A stretch of DNA of 64,000 nucleotides. It comes from Pseudoruegeria sp. HB172150. GTDB lineage: Bacteria; Pseudomonadota; Alphaproteobacteria; Rhodobacterales; Rhodobacteraceae. How positions within the stretch are numbered: the first letter of the stretch is position 1; every line of letters starts with the position of its first letter. This document shows, in pieces, positions 18,619 to 26,986 of the stretch. The position numbers and the translations under genes are program-made. Below the pieces are notes generated by a model. It did not search any database and was not told the origin of the DNA. It saw nothing but the letters and a program-made list of their open reading frames with translations. The stretch lies in contig NZ_JAATNG010000001.1 in assembly GCF_013184805.1 (NCBI RefSeq), positions 930,001 through 994,000 of the forward strand. The letters are read 5' to 3'.

Positions 18619-19838
18619 TGGGCGAGATCGTCATAGGCAGCGTCGTTGTCATCGCGCTGATCCTGATCCTGACGGTCGGGCTGCTCGTCGCGCGCACCAA
18701 CCTGATGCCGGGCGGCAATGTCGTCGTTACAGTGAACGAAACCAAGCAGATCGAGGCCAAGCGCGGTGACACGCTGCTCACGACCCTCCACAATGCCGGT
18801 ATCGGCATCCCTGCAGGCTGCGGCGGCTCCGGCACATGCGGCCTCTGCCGCGTCACCGCCACCGGCGAGGGGGCAGGGGAGCCGCAGGCAACCGAGAAAG
18901 GTATTCTGTCCGCCGCCGAGCGCCGCGCCCATACCCGGCTTGCCTGCCAGGTCAGCCTGCGCGGCCCGGCCGATGTGACCGTACCCGGCAGCGTCCTGTC
19001 GGCCGAAACCTTCGACTGCAAGGTCCTGTCAAACACAATGGTCGCGCCGCTGATCCGCGAATTCGTGCTGGAATTGCCCAAGGGCGTGCCGTGGGATTTC
19101 ATCGCGGGCGGCTTCGGCCAACTCACCGCGCCCGCCTACAACCTGCGCTTCCGCGACATCGACGTGCCCGACCGATTCAAGGAAACCTGGGACATTTCCG
19201 GCTGGACCGACCTGCAGTCGAATTCGCCGAAACCGGTGACCCGCGCCTATTCCATCGCCAGCCGGCCCGCCGACGCGGGCAAGATCATCTTCAACATCCG
19301 TCTCGCCGTGCCACCCGCGGGGCATGAAGGCGACATCCCGCCCGGCGTCGTATCCTCCTACATTTTCTCGCTGGAACCCGGCGACACCATCGGCGTGTCG
19401 GGCCCGTTCGGCGAGTTCCACGTGCAAGATACCGATGCCGAGATGGTCTTCATCGGCGGCGGCGTCGGCATGGCGCCTCTGCGCTCGATGATCCACGACC
19501 AGATCGGCAAGGGCACCCATCGCAAGATGTCCTACTACTACGGCGCCCGCTCCGTCGCCGACCTGTTCTACGTCGAGGAATTCGAGACCATCGCCGCACA
19601 GCACGAAAACTTCTCGTGGCACCCGGCGCTGTCGGATCCCGCGCCGGGCGACCGATGGACCGGCGAGACCGGCTTCATCCACGAGATCGTGCGCAACCAT
19701 TTCCGCGGACACCCCGCGCCGGAAGACTGCGAATACTATCTTTGCGGCCCTCCGGTGATGATCTCGGCGGTCTTCAACATGCTCGACAAGCTCGGGGTCG
19801 AGCGCAAGAACATCTACAACGACGATTTCGGGATATGA
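18615..19838 (+). CDS. nqrF: Nqr subunit F, NADH-oxidising flavoprotein
   Basis: A 407-residue subunit that takes electrons from NADH. Order of domains: one N-terminal membrane helix (about 5-25), a [2Fe-2S] ferredoxin domain with ligands Cys69, Cys75, Cys78 and Cys111 (GCGGSGTCGLC ... LACQVS), an FAD domain with RAYSIASRP, and an NAD domain with GGGVGMAPLRSM and CGPPVMI. Length and ligand spacing match the family closely. It overlaps nqrE and apbE by 4 bp each. Confidence 0.97.
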   Translation: MMGEIVIGSVVVIALILILTVGLLVARTNLMPGGNVVVTVNETKQIEAKRGDTLLTTLHNAGIGIPAGCGGSGTCGLCRVTATGEGAGEPQATEKGILSAAERRAHTRLACQVSLRGPADVTVPGSVLSAETFDCKVLSNTMVAPLIREFVLELPKGVPWDFIAGGFGQLTAPAYNLRFRDIDVPDRFKETWDISGWTDLQSNSPKPVTRAYSIASRPADAGKIIFNIRLAVPPAGHEGDIPPGVVSSYIFSLEPGDTIGVSGPFGEFHVQDTDAEMVFIGGGVGMAPLRSMIHDQIGKGTHRKMSYYYGARSVADLFYVEEFETIAAQHENFSWHPALSDPAPGDRWTGETGFIHEIVRNHFRGHPAPEDCEYYLCGPPVMISAVFNMLDKLGVERKNIYNDDFGI

Positions 19839-20824
19839 CCATGCCAGACGCATTCAGCCCCGCCCGCCGCCGCTTCCTGGCCCTCACCGGCACCGCCGCA
19901 ATAGGTTCGGTCTTGCCAGAGCTCACGCGGGCGGCCCCCGCCGTCGCGACCCTCACTGGCGAGGCCTTCGCCACAAGCTGGCATATCGCCTTGCCCGCCG
20001 GCACCGACCCGGAACGCCATCGCGCGCCCATCGATGCGCTGCTCGCCGAGATCGACGCACAGATGTCTCCCTGGCGCGCGGACAGCCTGATCACGCGCTT
20101 CAACCAAGCCGGGGCAGGGAGCATCGACGTCCCCGCCGAGACTGCACGCGTCACCGCCGCCGCACTTGATCTCGCGCAGACAACCCAGGGTGCCTTCGAC
20201 CCCGCCATAGGCCCCGCCGTCGCCCGCTGGGGTTTCGGCCCAATCGAAGGCGCGGCCTCCAGTGCCGACGGCCTTGCCATCGAGGGAGAGACCCTGTCCA
20301 AGGCGCATCCCGGCCTGACCCTCGACCTCTGCGGCATCGCCAAGGGTCGCGCACTGGACCTGATGGTGACCCACCTGCTGGACGCCGGTCACGAGAACTT
20401 CCTCATCGATCTCGGCGGCGAACTCGCCGCCCGGGGCACGCACCCCGAAGGCCGCCCGTGGCACGTCGGCGTCGAGGATCCGCGCCCCGATTCCGCCGGC
20501 ATGGCAGAGGTGCTGGCGCTGAACGGCATGGCGGTCGCCACATCCGGCAACCGCGCAAACGGCTACACGCTGGGAACGCGCCGCTACAGCCACATCATCG
20601 ACCCGGCTACGATGGAGCCGGTGAAGGGCAACCTCGCCTCCGTCTCTGTCATAGCTCCCGACGCGATGACCGCCGACGCCTGGGCCACCGCACTCTTTGC
20701 CGCGGGCGACACCCACGGCCCCGCGCTCGCCCGCAAGCATGGCATCGCCGCCCTCTTCCTCACCGCCTCCGCGTCCGGCCTCACCCGCCTTGCCACCGGC
20801 GGTTTCGACACCCACCTGGCGTAG
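19835..20824 (+). CDS. apbE: FAD:protein FMN transferase
   Basis: A 329-residue enzyme that moves FMN from FAD onto threonine in S/T-GAT motifs, here most likely NqrC. It has an N-terminal twin-arginine-like export signal (RRRFLALTG at 11-19, then a short hydrophobic run to about 33), so it should act in the periplasm where NqrC displays its motif. Conserved ApbE segments include FDPAIGPAVARWGFGP, LDLCGIAKGRALD, FLIDLGGELAARG and ATSGNRANGYTL. It overlaps nqrF by 4 bp. Confidence 0.94.
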   Translation: MTMPDAFSPARRRFLALTGTAAIGSVLPELTRAAPAVATLTGEAFATSWHIALPAGTDPERHRAPIDALLAEIDAQMSPWRADSLITRFNQAGAGSIDVPAETARVTAAALDLAQTTQGAFDPAIGPAVARWGFGPIEGAASSADGLAIEGETLSKAHPGLTLDLCGIAKGRALDLMVTHLLDAGHENFLIDLGGELAARGTHPEGRPWHVGVEDPRPDSAGMAEVLALNGMAVATSGNRANGYTLGTRRYSHIIDPATMEPVKGNLASVSVIAPDAMTADAWATALFAAGDTHGPALARKHGIAALFLTASASGLTRLATGGFDTHLA

Positions 20825-20828
20825 AGAT

Positions 20829-21014
20829 ATGGAAATCCTCCTCGCCATCCTGCTCTTCACCCTCGCCGCCTGCGGCCTCGCCGCCGGGCTGATGTTGGGC
20901 GGCCGCCCGCCCGAAACCTCGTGCAGCGGCATCTCCTGCATCAAGGGAGCGAAATGCGAGACCTGCCCGCGCCGTCTGGCGGCAGAAGCGGAGGCGGAGG
21001 CCGAAAATGCCTGA
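20829..21014 (+). CDS. nqrM: Na+-NQR maturation protein NqrM (DUF539)
   Basis: A 61-residue protein with a single N-terminal membrane helix and a four-cysteine segment (CSGISCIKGAKCETC, residues 31-45), the layout of NqrM, which is needed to install the iron centre between NqrD and NqrE. It begins 4 bp after apbE, and its last 8 bases overlap the CBS-domain gene. Size, motif and position all agree. Confidence 0.9.
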   Translation: MEILLAILLFTLAACGLAAGLMLGGRPPETSCSGISCIKGAKCETCPRRLAAEAEAEAENA

Positions 21015-21402
21015 GGATACCCATATCGCTTCGGTCATGCAGACCGACTTCCTGCGCCTCTCCGAAACCATGCCAATCCGCGAGGCCATCGCCGCGCTGC
21101 TCGACGCGGGCGCCTCCGCCGCACCGGTGACCGACCCCACCGGCAGCCTTGTCGGCGTGCTGACCCAGAAGGACTGCTTCCGCTCGGCGCTGAACGCCAG
21201 CTACTACCAGCAATGGCGCGGCGCTGTCGGCGATTTCATGTCGAAAGAGCCCGCGACGCTCGAGGCGGAAACCGATTTCGTCACCGCCGCCGAGGCTTTC
21301 ATCGAAAAGCCCTACCGAGCCTACCCGGTCACCGATGCAGGCACCCTCGTCGGCATGCTGCACCGTTCCGACCTGCTTGCCGCCTTCCTCAAGCACGGCT
21401 GA
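21007..21402 (+). CDS. Two-CBS-domain protein
   Basis: A 131-residue protein consisting of a tandem CBS pair: the first around SVMQTDFLRLSETMPIREAIAALLDAGASAAPVTD and the second after DFMSKEPATLEAETDFVTAAEAF, ending PVTDAGTLVGMLHRSDLLAAF. CBS pairs bind adenine nucleotides or similar ligands. It overlaps nqrM by 8 bp as the last gene of the nqr operon, so it may adjust the operon's activity to energy state; that role is inferred. Confidence 0.85.
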   Translation: MPEDTHIASVMQTDFLRLSETMPIREAIAALLDAGASAAPVTDPTGSLVGVLTQKDCFRSALNASYYQQWRGAVGDFMSKEPATLEAETDFVTAAEAFIEKPYRAYPVTDAGTLVGMLHRSDLLAAFLKHG

Positions 21403-21494
21403 CCCGCCTCGCGCCGGATCGCGCCTGAACCCTTGCCCCGACGCCCCCACAAGCGATAGGTCCTGATCCGGGGCGAGACGACAGGACAGGCACC

Positions 21495-22271
21495 GTGCAG
21501 ACCACAAGACCACTCCCGCCCTGGGCACCCCGGCTCGCCGCCTTCGCGATCCTCGCCAACACGACCGTCTTCGTCGTGGTAAACATCTGCATCTACTGGG
21601 CCCGCGCAGCCTTTGCCGCGCGCAATCCGGAATACATCGCCGAAGGTCCCGCCACGATCAGCCGCGCCATCTCCGATCCCTACGTCGGCGATATCTTCGC
21701 GATCTGGGTCACCGGCTCCGCGATCCTCCTCTTCCTCGGCGTCGCCGCCCTCGTCGCGGTCAGCTGGCATGGCATCCCCCGCAATGCCTGGCCGCTCCGC
21801 ATCCTCTGCGGGCTCGTCGTGCTGTTCCAGGCCACCGCCAGCGTCGGCATGACGATGCTCAGCAACTTCACCTTCCACAACAACCACGACGGCCACATGA
21901 TGGGCAGCTACATCTTCTTCGCCGCCCAGGCGTTCACGGTGCTCACCGGCCTCATCGCCAGCATCAACGTGCAGGTAAACCCCGACACACGCGCAGCCAT
22001 GCAGGCGGCGGGCGTCCTGCATCCGGGCGCCAACCGCGTCCGCCTCTGGGCCGGCAGCGCCTCTGTCGCCCTGGTCCTCGCCTACGTGACCCTGTTCGTC
22101 GTCAAGGATTTCGACCTCGGCGCGTGGAAGGACACTGTCTACCTGATCTACGTCACGACCGAACCGGTGACGATCTCGTCCTTCCTGTTCTTCGTCCTGC
22201 TCTACGACTGGGACCTCGCAATGGTCCTGCGCCGCCAGCCCTCAACGGCTCAAAGCGGCAGCCCGACGTAG
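21495..22271 (+). CDS. Six-helix membrane protein, Frag1/DRAM-like
   Basis: A 258-residue membrane protein starting at GTG, with about six hydrophobic helices spread along its length and conserved-looking polar spots (FHNNHDGHMMGSYIFF, YVTTEPVTISSFLFF). The layout resembles the Frag1/DRAM/Sfk1 family, but the match is by overall pattern only. Its 3' end overlaps the 3' end of pobA by 22 bp tail to tail. Function unknown. Confidence 0.6.
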   Translation: MQTTRPLPPWAPRLAAFAILANTTVFVVVNICIYWARAAFAARNPEYIAEGPATISRAISDPYVGDIFAIWVTGSAILLFLGVAALVAVSWHGIPRNAWPLRILCGLVVLFQATASVGMTMLSNFTFHNNHDGHMMGSYIFFAAQAFTVLTGLIASINVQVNPDTRAAMQAAGVLHPGANRVRLWAGSASVALVLAYVTLFVVKDFDLGAWKDTVYLIYVTTEPVTISSFLFFVLLYDWDLAMVLRRQPSTAQSGSPT

Positions 22272-23419
22272 TTCTCCGCCAGCGCCAGTTGCGCCGCCTG
22301 CGAGCCTTCAAGGAAATCGAGCTCCGTCTCCTGCATCCGCCGGTCGAATTCCGACTGCTCCGGAAACCGGTGCATCATCGTCGTGAACCACCACGAAAAC
22401 CGCGTCGCCTTCCACACCCGGGCCGAGGCTTTCTCGGCATAGGTTTCCACGCCGCCATCCTCGTCGTCCAGGTAATGCGCCGTCAGCGCATCATACAGGT
22501 AATGCACGTCAGACGCGGCCAGGTTCAGCCCCTTCGCCCCCGTGGGAGGCACGATATGCGCGGCATCCCCCACCAGGAACAGCCGCCCCCAGCGCATCGG
22601 CTCCGCCACATAGGACCGTAGCGGCGCGATGGATTTCTCGATCGAAGGCCCGGTCACCAGCCGCTCGGCCATGTAGGCCGGGATCCGGGTGCGGAACTCG
22701 TCCCAGAAACGCGCGTCCGACCAGTTTTCCACCACGTCGCCCTGGTCCACCTGCACGTAGTACCGGCTGAGGTTCTCGTTCCGGAGCGATGCCAGCGCGA
22801 AACCCCGCGAATGAGAGGCATAGAGGATCTCGTGGGTAACCGGCGGTGTCTCCGACAGGATGCCGAGCCAGCCGAACGGATACACACGCTCGTACTCCTT
22901 CAGCACGTCCTTCGGGATCGACTGCCGGCTGACCCCGTGAAACCCGTCGCAACCCGCCACCCAGTCGCAGTCGACCCGGTGCTCGGTCCCGTCCTTCACC
23001 CAGGTCACGTAGGGTGCATCCGTGTCGAGGTCGTGCGGGGTCACCGCCTCCGCCTCGTCGATCACGACGCCGCCCATCGCATCCCGCGCATCGTACAGGT
23101 CCTGTGTGATCTCGGTCTGGCCCCAGACCATCATCGGCTTGCCGGCCAGCGCCTTGATGTCGATGCGGAAGCCATGCTTCTCAGCCCCGATCACGATGCC
23201 TTCGTCGACAATCCCCAGCTTGTCCATCCGGCTGCCGACGCCCGCCTCGCGCAGCAGTTCTACGGTACCGTTCTCGAGCACGCCGGCGCGGATGCGGGCA
23301 AGGACGTAAGCGCGGGATTTTCTCTCAAGAACAACGCTGTCGACGCCCTTGCGATGCAGAAGCTGCGACAATAGCAGCCCCGATGGACCACCGCCGATGA
23401 TACAGACCTGAGTACGCAA
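22250..23419 (-). CDS. pobA: 4-hydroxybenzoate 3-monooxygenase
   Basis: A 389-residue FAD enzyme converting 4-hydroxybenzoate to protocatechuate with NADPH and O2, feeding the beta-ketoadipate route. It has the N-terminal FAD site VCIIGGGPSGLLLSQLL, the central DG motif (VAGCDGFHGVSR), and the second FAD motif GDAAHIVPPTGAKGLNLA. I set the start at TTG 23417-23419: GGGAGGG lies seven bases upstream and the protein then begins MRTQVCIIGGG, giving the usual PobA length. A palindrome fitting GntR-type operators lies 46 bp upstream. No ring-cleavage genes are in the window. Confidence 0.95.
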   Translation of the reverse strand: MRTQVCIIGGGPSGLLLSQLLHRKGVDSVVLERKSRAYVLARIRAGVLENGTVELLREAGVGSRMDKLGIVDEGIVIGAEKHGFRIDIKALAGKPMMVWGQTEITQDLYDARDAMGGVVIDEAEAVTPHDLDTDAPYVTWVKDGTEHRVDCDWVAGCDGFHGVSRQSIPKDVLKEYERVYPFGWLGILSETPPVTHEILYASHSRGFALASLRNENLSRYYVQVDQGDVVENWSDARFWDEFRTRIPAYMAERLVTGPSIEKSIAPLRSYVAEPMRWGRLFLVGDAAHIVPPTGAKGLNLAASDVHYLYDALTAHYLDDEDGGVETYAEKASARVWKATRFSWWFTTMMHRFPEQSEFDRRMQETELDFLEGSQAAQLALAENYVGLPL

Positions 23420-23464
23420 CCACGTCCCTCCCTTTGCTGCGGCGACAGTCGCAAATCGCGCACA

Positions 23465-23478
23465 GATTGTCGACAATC
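23465..23478. promoter_or_regulatory. Palindromic operator upstream of pobA
   Basis: GATTGTCGACAATC is a perfect 14-bp palindrome. Its core TTGTCGACAA fits the TNGTNNACNA pattern bound by FadR-subfamily GntR regulators. It is placed 46 bp before the pobA start, where a repressor of aromatic catabolism would bind. The regulator is not encoded nearby. Confidence 0.6.
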
Positions 23479-23508
23479 ACATTGGTCTGTTCCCGCGGTC
23501 GTCCGGCT

Positions 23509-24705
23509 CTACCCGCGCCGCCGCATCCGGAAATGCGCCATGATCTGCCCGTGATCCGAGGCCAGCTTGTTATAGGGCGCTTCCGGATGCGCGCCATCGG
23601 TCAGGTGGTCGTTCAGCACGCTGAAATACTCCATCTCGCCGATAGTGCGTTCGTAGTCATGCAGGAAATGCCGCGAGACCAGGATCTGGTCGATGCTTTC
23701 ATAGACGCCGCCGAAGGCAGAGGTATAGACCATGTCGCGCGCCGATTTCTGCACAAACAGCTTCTCTGCCGAATGCAGCCGCACCCGCTCGATGCTCTCG
23801 GTGATACGCGCCGCTTCCTCGGGTGTGTAGCGGTCGTTTTCCGACTGCGCGTCGTGCCGCCGCATCCAGGCATAGTTCACGAAGGGCCGTTCGCCCGCGA
23901 TGATCTCGCTCGACACCGCATGCTCGCCATCGTTCAGATCGCCTAGCACCATCACCGGGTGGCCCGCCTCCAGCTCCTTCACCACCAGCCCGCGCAGGAC
24001 CCACGCTTCCGCCATCCGTCGTAGCCCGGCGCGCAAGGACCCCAGCGCCCGGCCGACCGGGTTGTAGTCGAGCAGGTTCTCGGCAGGCGCGAATTCCGCA
24101 CCCTCGGGCTTCAGGAACTCGCCCAGTTTCGACTTCATGTGAACGTTGAAGATCGTCACGATATGACCGTTCACCGGCACGCGCACCATCAGGATCGGTC
24201 GCGACAGCCGCGACAGGCGGTAAACGCCACCATCCTCGCCCGTCAGTTCCCGGAACGGGATCTCGATGGCAGGCAGGATATCCTGCACGATGACCGGTTC
24301 CTCGGCAAAGCCGAAGCGGGACAGCACCGCCACCCCCGGCCGCCGCTTGCCCGGCTCCCCGTCATTGGCATTGCGCGCAAAGGCCAGCCCGGCCCCGTCG
24401 TAAGGCGCGTACCGCAATTTTCGAAAGATCGCCTTCTTCCGGTACGGTGCCTCCGGTCCCGGCACCACCGCATCGTTCAGCACCCGCCCGCGCGCGTCCG
24501 CCTCGTCGATCACTGCACGCAGCGGCGCCTCGTCGAAGATCTCCTGAAAACAGACCACATCGGCGTTCAGCGTCATAAGCTGATCCGCCAGCCAGTCCTC
24601 TTTCCATGCGTGTTCCTCGGCGGTGTACCTCTCGAAGCGGTAATATTCCTGCTCCGCCGCGATCAGGTTCTTCACGTTGAAACTGGCGATGGTGAAATCC
24701 GCCAT
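23509..24705 (-). CDS. Endonuclease/exonuclease/phosphatase superfamily protein
   Basis: A 398-residue protein of the EEP fold (Mg-dependent phosphodiesterases including nucleases and lipid phosphatases). Key motifs in order: IASFNVKNL near the start, VVCFQEIFDE (metal-binding Glu), FNVHMKSK, VLGDLNDGEHAV (Asp/Asn pair) and KLASDHGQIMAHF (catalytic Asp-His) at the end. No signal peptide or membrane segment is seen, so it is likely cytoplasmic. It stands first in a minus-strand group leading to pobA, but the 89-bp gap and operator suggest separate control. Substrate unknown. Confidence 0.82.
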   Translation of the reverse strand: MADFTIASFNVKNLIAAEQEYYRFERYTAEEHAWKEDWLADQLMTLNADVVCFQEIFDEAPLRAVIDEADARGRVLNDAVVPGPEAPYRKKAIFRKLRYAPYDGAGLAFARNANDGEPGKRRPGVAVLSRFGFAEEPVIVQDILPAIEIPFRELTGEDGGVYRLSRLSRPILMVRVPVNGHIVTIFNVHMKSKLGEFLKPEGAEFAPAENLLDYNPVGRALGSLRAGLRRMAEAWVLRGLVVKELEAGHPVMVLGDLNDGEHAVSSEIIAGERPFVNYAWMRRHDAQSENDRYTPEEAARITESIERVRLHSAEKLFVQKSARDMVYTSAFGGVYESIDQILVSRHFLHDYERTIGEMEYFSVLNDHLTDGAHPEAPYNKLASDHGQIMAHFRMRRRG

Positions 24706-24717
24706 CGAATCCTCTCC

Positions 24718-25179
24718 TCAAACCCTGCGCGGCAGAACGACCAGCGTATGATCCTGTCCCGCCAGCGCCGCATCGATCCGCGGCGCGATCTCGTCCCAGT
24801 CGCCGCCCGCCAGCCCCGCGCCAATCAACGGATAGCCTATGCGCGCGCCGTTGAACGACGCGGCGACTTGCAGAAATGCCGCCGAAATGGCCCCGTAATC
24901 GGCAAGCCGCCCGGCGCCGCCCCAGTGATACTGAGTGTAGGCATTGACGACCGTCAGGCCAGCACCTTCCCGCGCCACCTCCGCCCAGGACAGCGAGCCA
25001 AGCTTTCCGCGGTCGCCTTCCGCCGTCGCCATATCCGCCGCCAAAGCCTCGGGGAATTCCCGCGCAATCACTCGCGCGATCCCGGCCTCCATCGAGCAGA
25101 AGCAGTTGCAGCCATGGACGATCACGTCGAACGCCCCGTCCAGTGCGAGAGCGATCAGATCGCCCTCGACCCGTTTCAC
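24718..25179 (-). CDS. Macro domain protein
   Basis: A 153-residue single macro domain, which binds ADP-ribose and may hydrolyse ADP-ribosyl or ADP-ribose-phosphate groups. The binding loops are visible: DVIVHGCNCFCSMEAGIARVI near residues 18-38 and YPLIGAGLAGGDWDEIAPRI near 115-134. The GTG start overlaps the stop of the upstream dehydratase gene (GTGA), so the two are translationally coupled. Its cellular target is not indicated by context. Confidence 0.85.
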   Translation of the reverse strand: MKRVEGDLIALALDGAFDVIVHGCNCFCSMEAGIARVIAREFPEALAADMATAEGDRGKLGSLSWAEVAREGAGLTVVNAYTQYHWGGAGRLADYGAISAAFLQVAASFNGARIGYPLIGAGLAGGDWDEIAPRIDAALAGQDHTLVVLPRRV

Positions 25180-26177
25180 GCGCCGTCGCCGTATTTCTGG
25201 ATCGCCGTCGCGAACATCTCCGGGTCCACGTTGCCGCCCGAGGCCACCGCGATCACCGCGTCGCCCTCTACCGTCTCCGGCATGTAGAGCGCCGCCGCCA
25301 GCGCCACCGCGCCGCCCGGTTCCACCACGATCTTCAGCCGGGTAAAGGCGGCTGCCATCGCGCGCAGGCACAGCTCTTCCGGCACCGCGATCCCCGGCCC
25401 GCAAAGCCGCTGCATGATCGGAAAGGTGATCTCGCCCGGCGCCGGCGTGATGATCGCATCGCAGATAGAACCGGACTGGCGGTCGTTGTGCTCGATCCCG
25501 CCGCTTTCCAGCGAGCGTTTCACGTCGTCGAAATCCTCGGGCTCCACCGGCCGCGCCCGCAGCCCCGGCGCCCGCGCCTCCAGCGCCAGCGCGATGCCAG
25601 AGGTCAGGCCGCCGCCACCGGCACAGACCAGCACGTCCGCCGTTTCCACGCCGTCCGCCTTCGCCTGCTCGGCGATCTCCAGCCCGCAGGTGCCTTGCCC
25701 CGCGATCACCTGCGGCTCGTCATAGGGTCGGATCAAGGTCAGACCGCGCGCGGTCGCGATGCTGGTGCCGACCTCTTCGCGGCTTTCGCCGCCAACGCGG
25801 TCATAGAGGACCACTTCCGCCCCCAGCGCCGCCGTGTTCTCGAGTTTCAGCTTCGGTGCATCCGCCGGCATCACGATCACCGCCGGCACGCCGTGCATCT
25901 TCGCCGCCATCGCCACGCCCTGCGCGTGGTTGCCAGAGGAATAGGCGATCACGCCGCGCGCCCGCACCTCCTGCGGCAGGGCCGACACCGCTGACCAGCC
26001 ACCGCGGAACTTGAACGATCCGGTGTGCTGCAGGCACTCCGGCTTCACCAGCAGCCGCCGCCCCGCGATCTCGTCCAGAAACGGCGACCCCAGCAGCGGC
26101 GTCCGCCGCACCACCGGCGCCAGCCGTTCATTCGCCGCTTCGATCAGCCCGATATCGATTTGCATTGCCCGACCCAT
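25176..26177 (-). CDS. Threonine/serine dehydratase-like PLP enzyme
   Basis: A 333-residue fold-type II PLP enzyme. The PLP lysine is in GSFKFRGGWSA near residue 56, the substrate loop is SSGNHAQGVA, and the phosphate-binding glycine loop is CAGGGGLTSG; the closing motif VASGGNVD is also conserved. Such enzymes deaminate threonine or serine to 2-keto acids, or racemise serine/hydroxyaspartate. There is no C-terminal ACT domain, so it is not the long biosynthetic IlvA. The ATG at 26177 overlaps the next upstream gene by 34 bp; a second ATG at 26165 is an alternative start. Confidence 0.85.
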   Translation of the reverse strand: MGRAMQIDIGLIEAANERLAPVVRRTPLLGSPFLDEIAGRRLLVKPECLQHTGSFKFRGGWSAVSALPQEVRARGVIAYSSGNHAQGVAMAAKMHGVPAVIVMPADAPKLKLENTAALGAEVVLYDRVGGESREEVGTSIATARGLTLIRPYDEPQVIAGQGTCGLEIAEQAKADGVETADVLVCAGGGGLTSGIALALEARAPGLRARPVEPEDFDDVKRSLESGGIEHNDRQSGSICDAIITPAPGEITFPIMQRLCGPGIAVPEELCLRAMAAAFTRLKIVVEPGGAVALAAALYMPETVEGDAVIAVASGGNVDPEMFATAIQKYGDGA

Positions 26178-26986
26178 TCCCTGATTGCCGCCACCGCTTC
26201 CGGCTCGTCAAGGAACGGCACATGGCCCCGCCCGGGAACCTCCGCCGCAATCATGTCGGGCCTCCGGCGTTTCATTTCAGCAAACGTCTCCGGGCTCAAG
26301 AGGTCGGAATTCGCGCCGCGGATCGTAGCGAGCGGCAGACCGGCGAAAGCATCGAAGACCGGCCAGAAATCCGGGGGCGCCGGATTTGCCTCCGGATCTG
26401 CGGCGTCAAAGATCTGAGCCAGATCCGGATCGTAGTTGATCTTCAGACCCTCGGTCGTCTCGACATAATGCTTCCGCGCCTCCTCCATCCAGCGGCTGTC
26501 GGGGACGCCGTCGAACCCGGCCATCCGCTTCGACATCGCCTCCGCAGCGGTCTCGTAGGTTTTCCATTTCGGGTTCTTGCCGACATAACTCTCGATCACG
26601 TCCAGCCCTTCCGGTGCCACCACCGGCCCGATATCGTTCAGGCACGCGCCGATCAGACGCTGCTTCGCGGTCGCCGCCAGCAGCATCGCGATCAGCCCGC
26701 CGCGCGAGGTGCCGAGGACCGCCGCCTTCTCCACCCCCAGATGATCCAGCAGCAGCAGCGCGTCCTTCGCCTCCACCGGAACGGTGTAAGTCGCGGGATC
26801 CGCCCAGTCCGACCCGCCACGCCCGCGGTAATCCAGGCAGATCATCCTGACGTCGCCCAGATGCGGCGCGACATAGTCGAAATCGCTCATGTTCCGCGTC
26901 AGCCCGGACAGGCACAGCACGGGCAGGCCCGCGCCCGCGTCGGAATAGGCGAGTTTCACGCCGTCGAAGGTATCGAAAGTCTGCAT
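26144..26986 (-). CDS. Alpha/beta hydrolase
   Basis: A 280-residue alpha/beta-hydrolase. The oxyanion region is VLCLSGLTRNMSDF, the nucleophile elbow GTSRGG (Ser near residue 94) and the catalytic His in GRGHVPFLDEPEA near the end; the acid is likely Asp in RGANSDLLS. No export signal is seen. It overlaps the dehydratase downstream and touches the dehalogenase upstream, forming a compact minus-strand operon. Probable esterase or ester-type hydrolase; substrate unknown. Confidence 0.83.
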   Translation of the reverse strand: MQTFDTFDGVKLAYSDAGAGLPVLCLSGLTRNMSDFDYVAPHLGDVRMICLDYRGRGGSDWADPATYTVPVEAKDALLLLDHLGVEKAAVLGTSRGGLIAMLLAATAKQRLIGACLNDIGPVVAPEGLDVIESYVGKNPKWKTYETAAEAMSKRMAGFDGVPDSRWMEEARKHYVETTEGLKINYDPDLAQIFDAADPEANPAPPDFWPVFDAFAGLPLATIRGANSDLLSPETFAEMKRRRPDMIAAEVPGRGHVPFLDEPEAVAAIREWVGQCKSISG

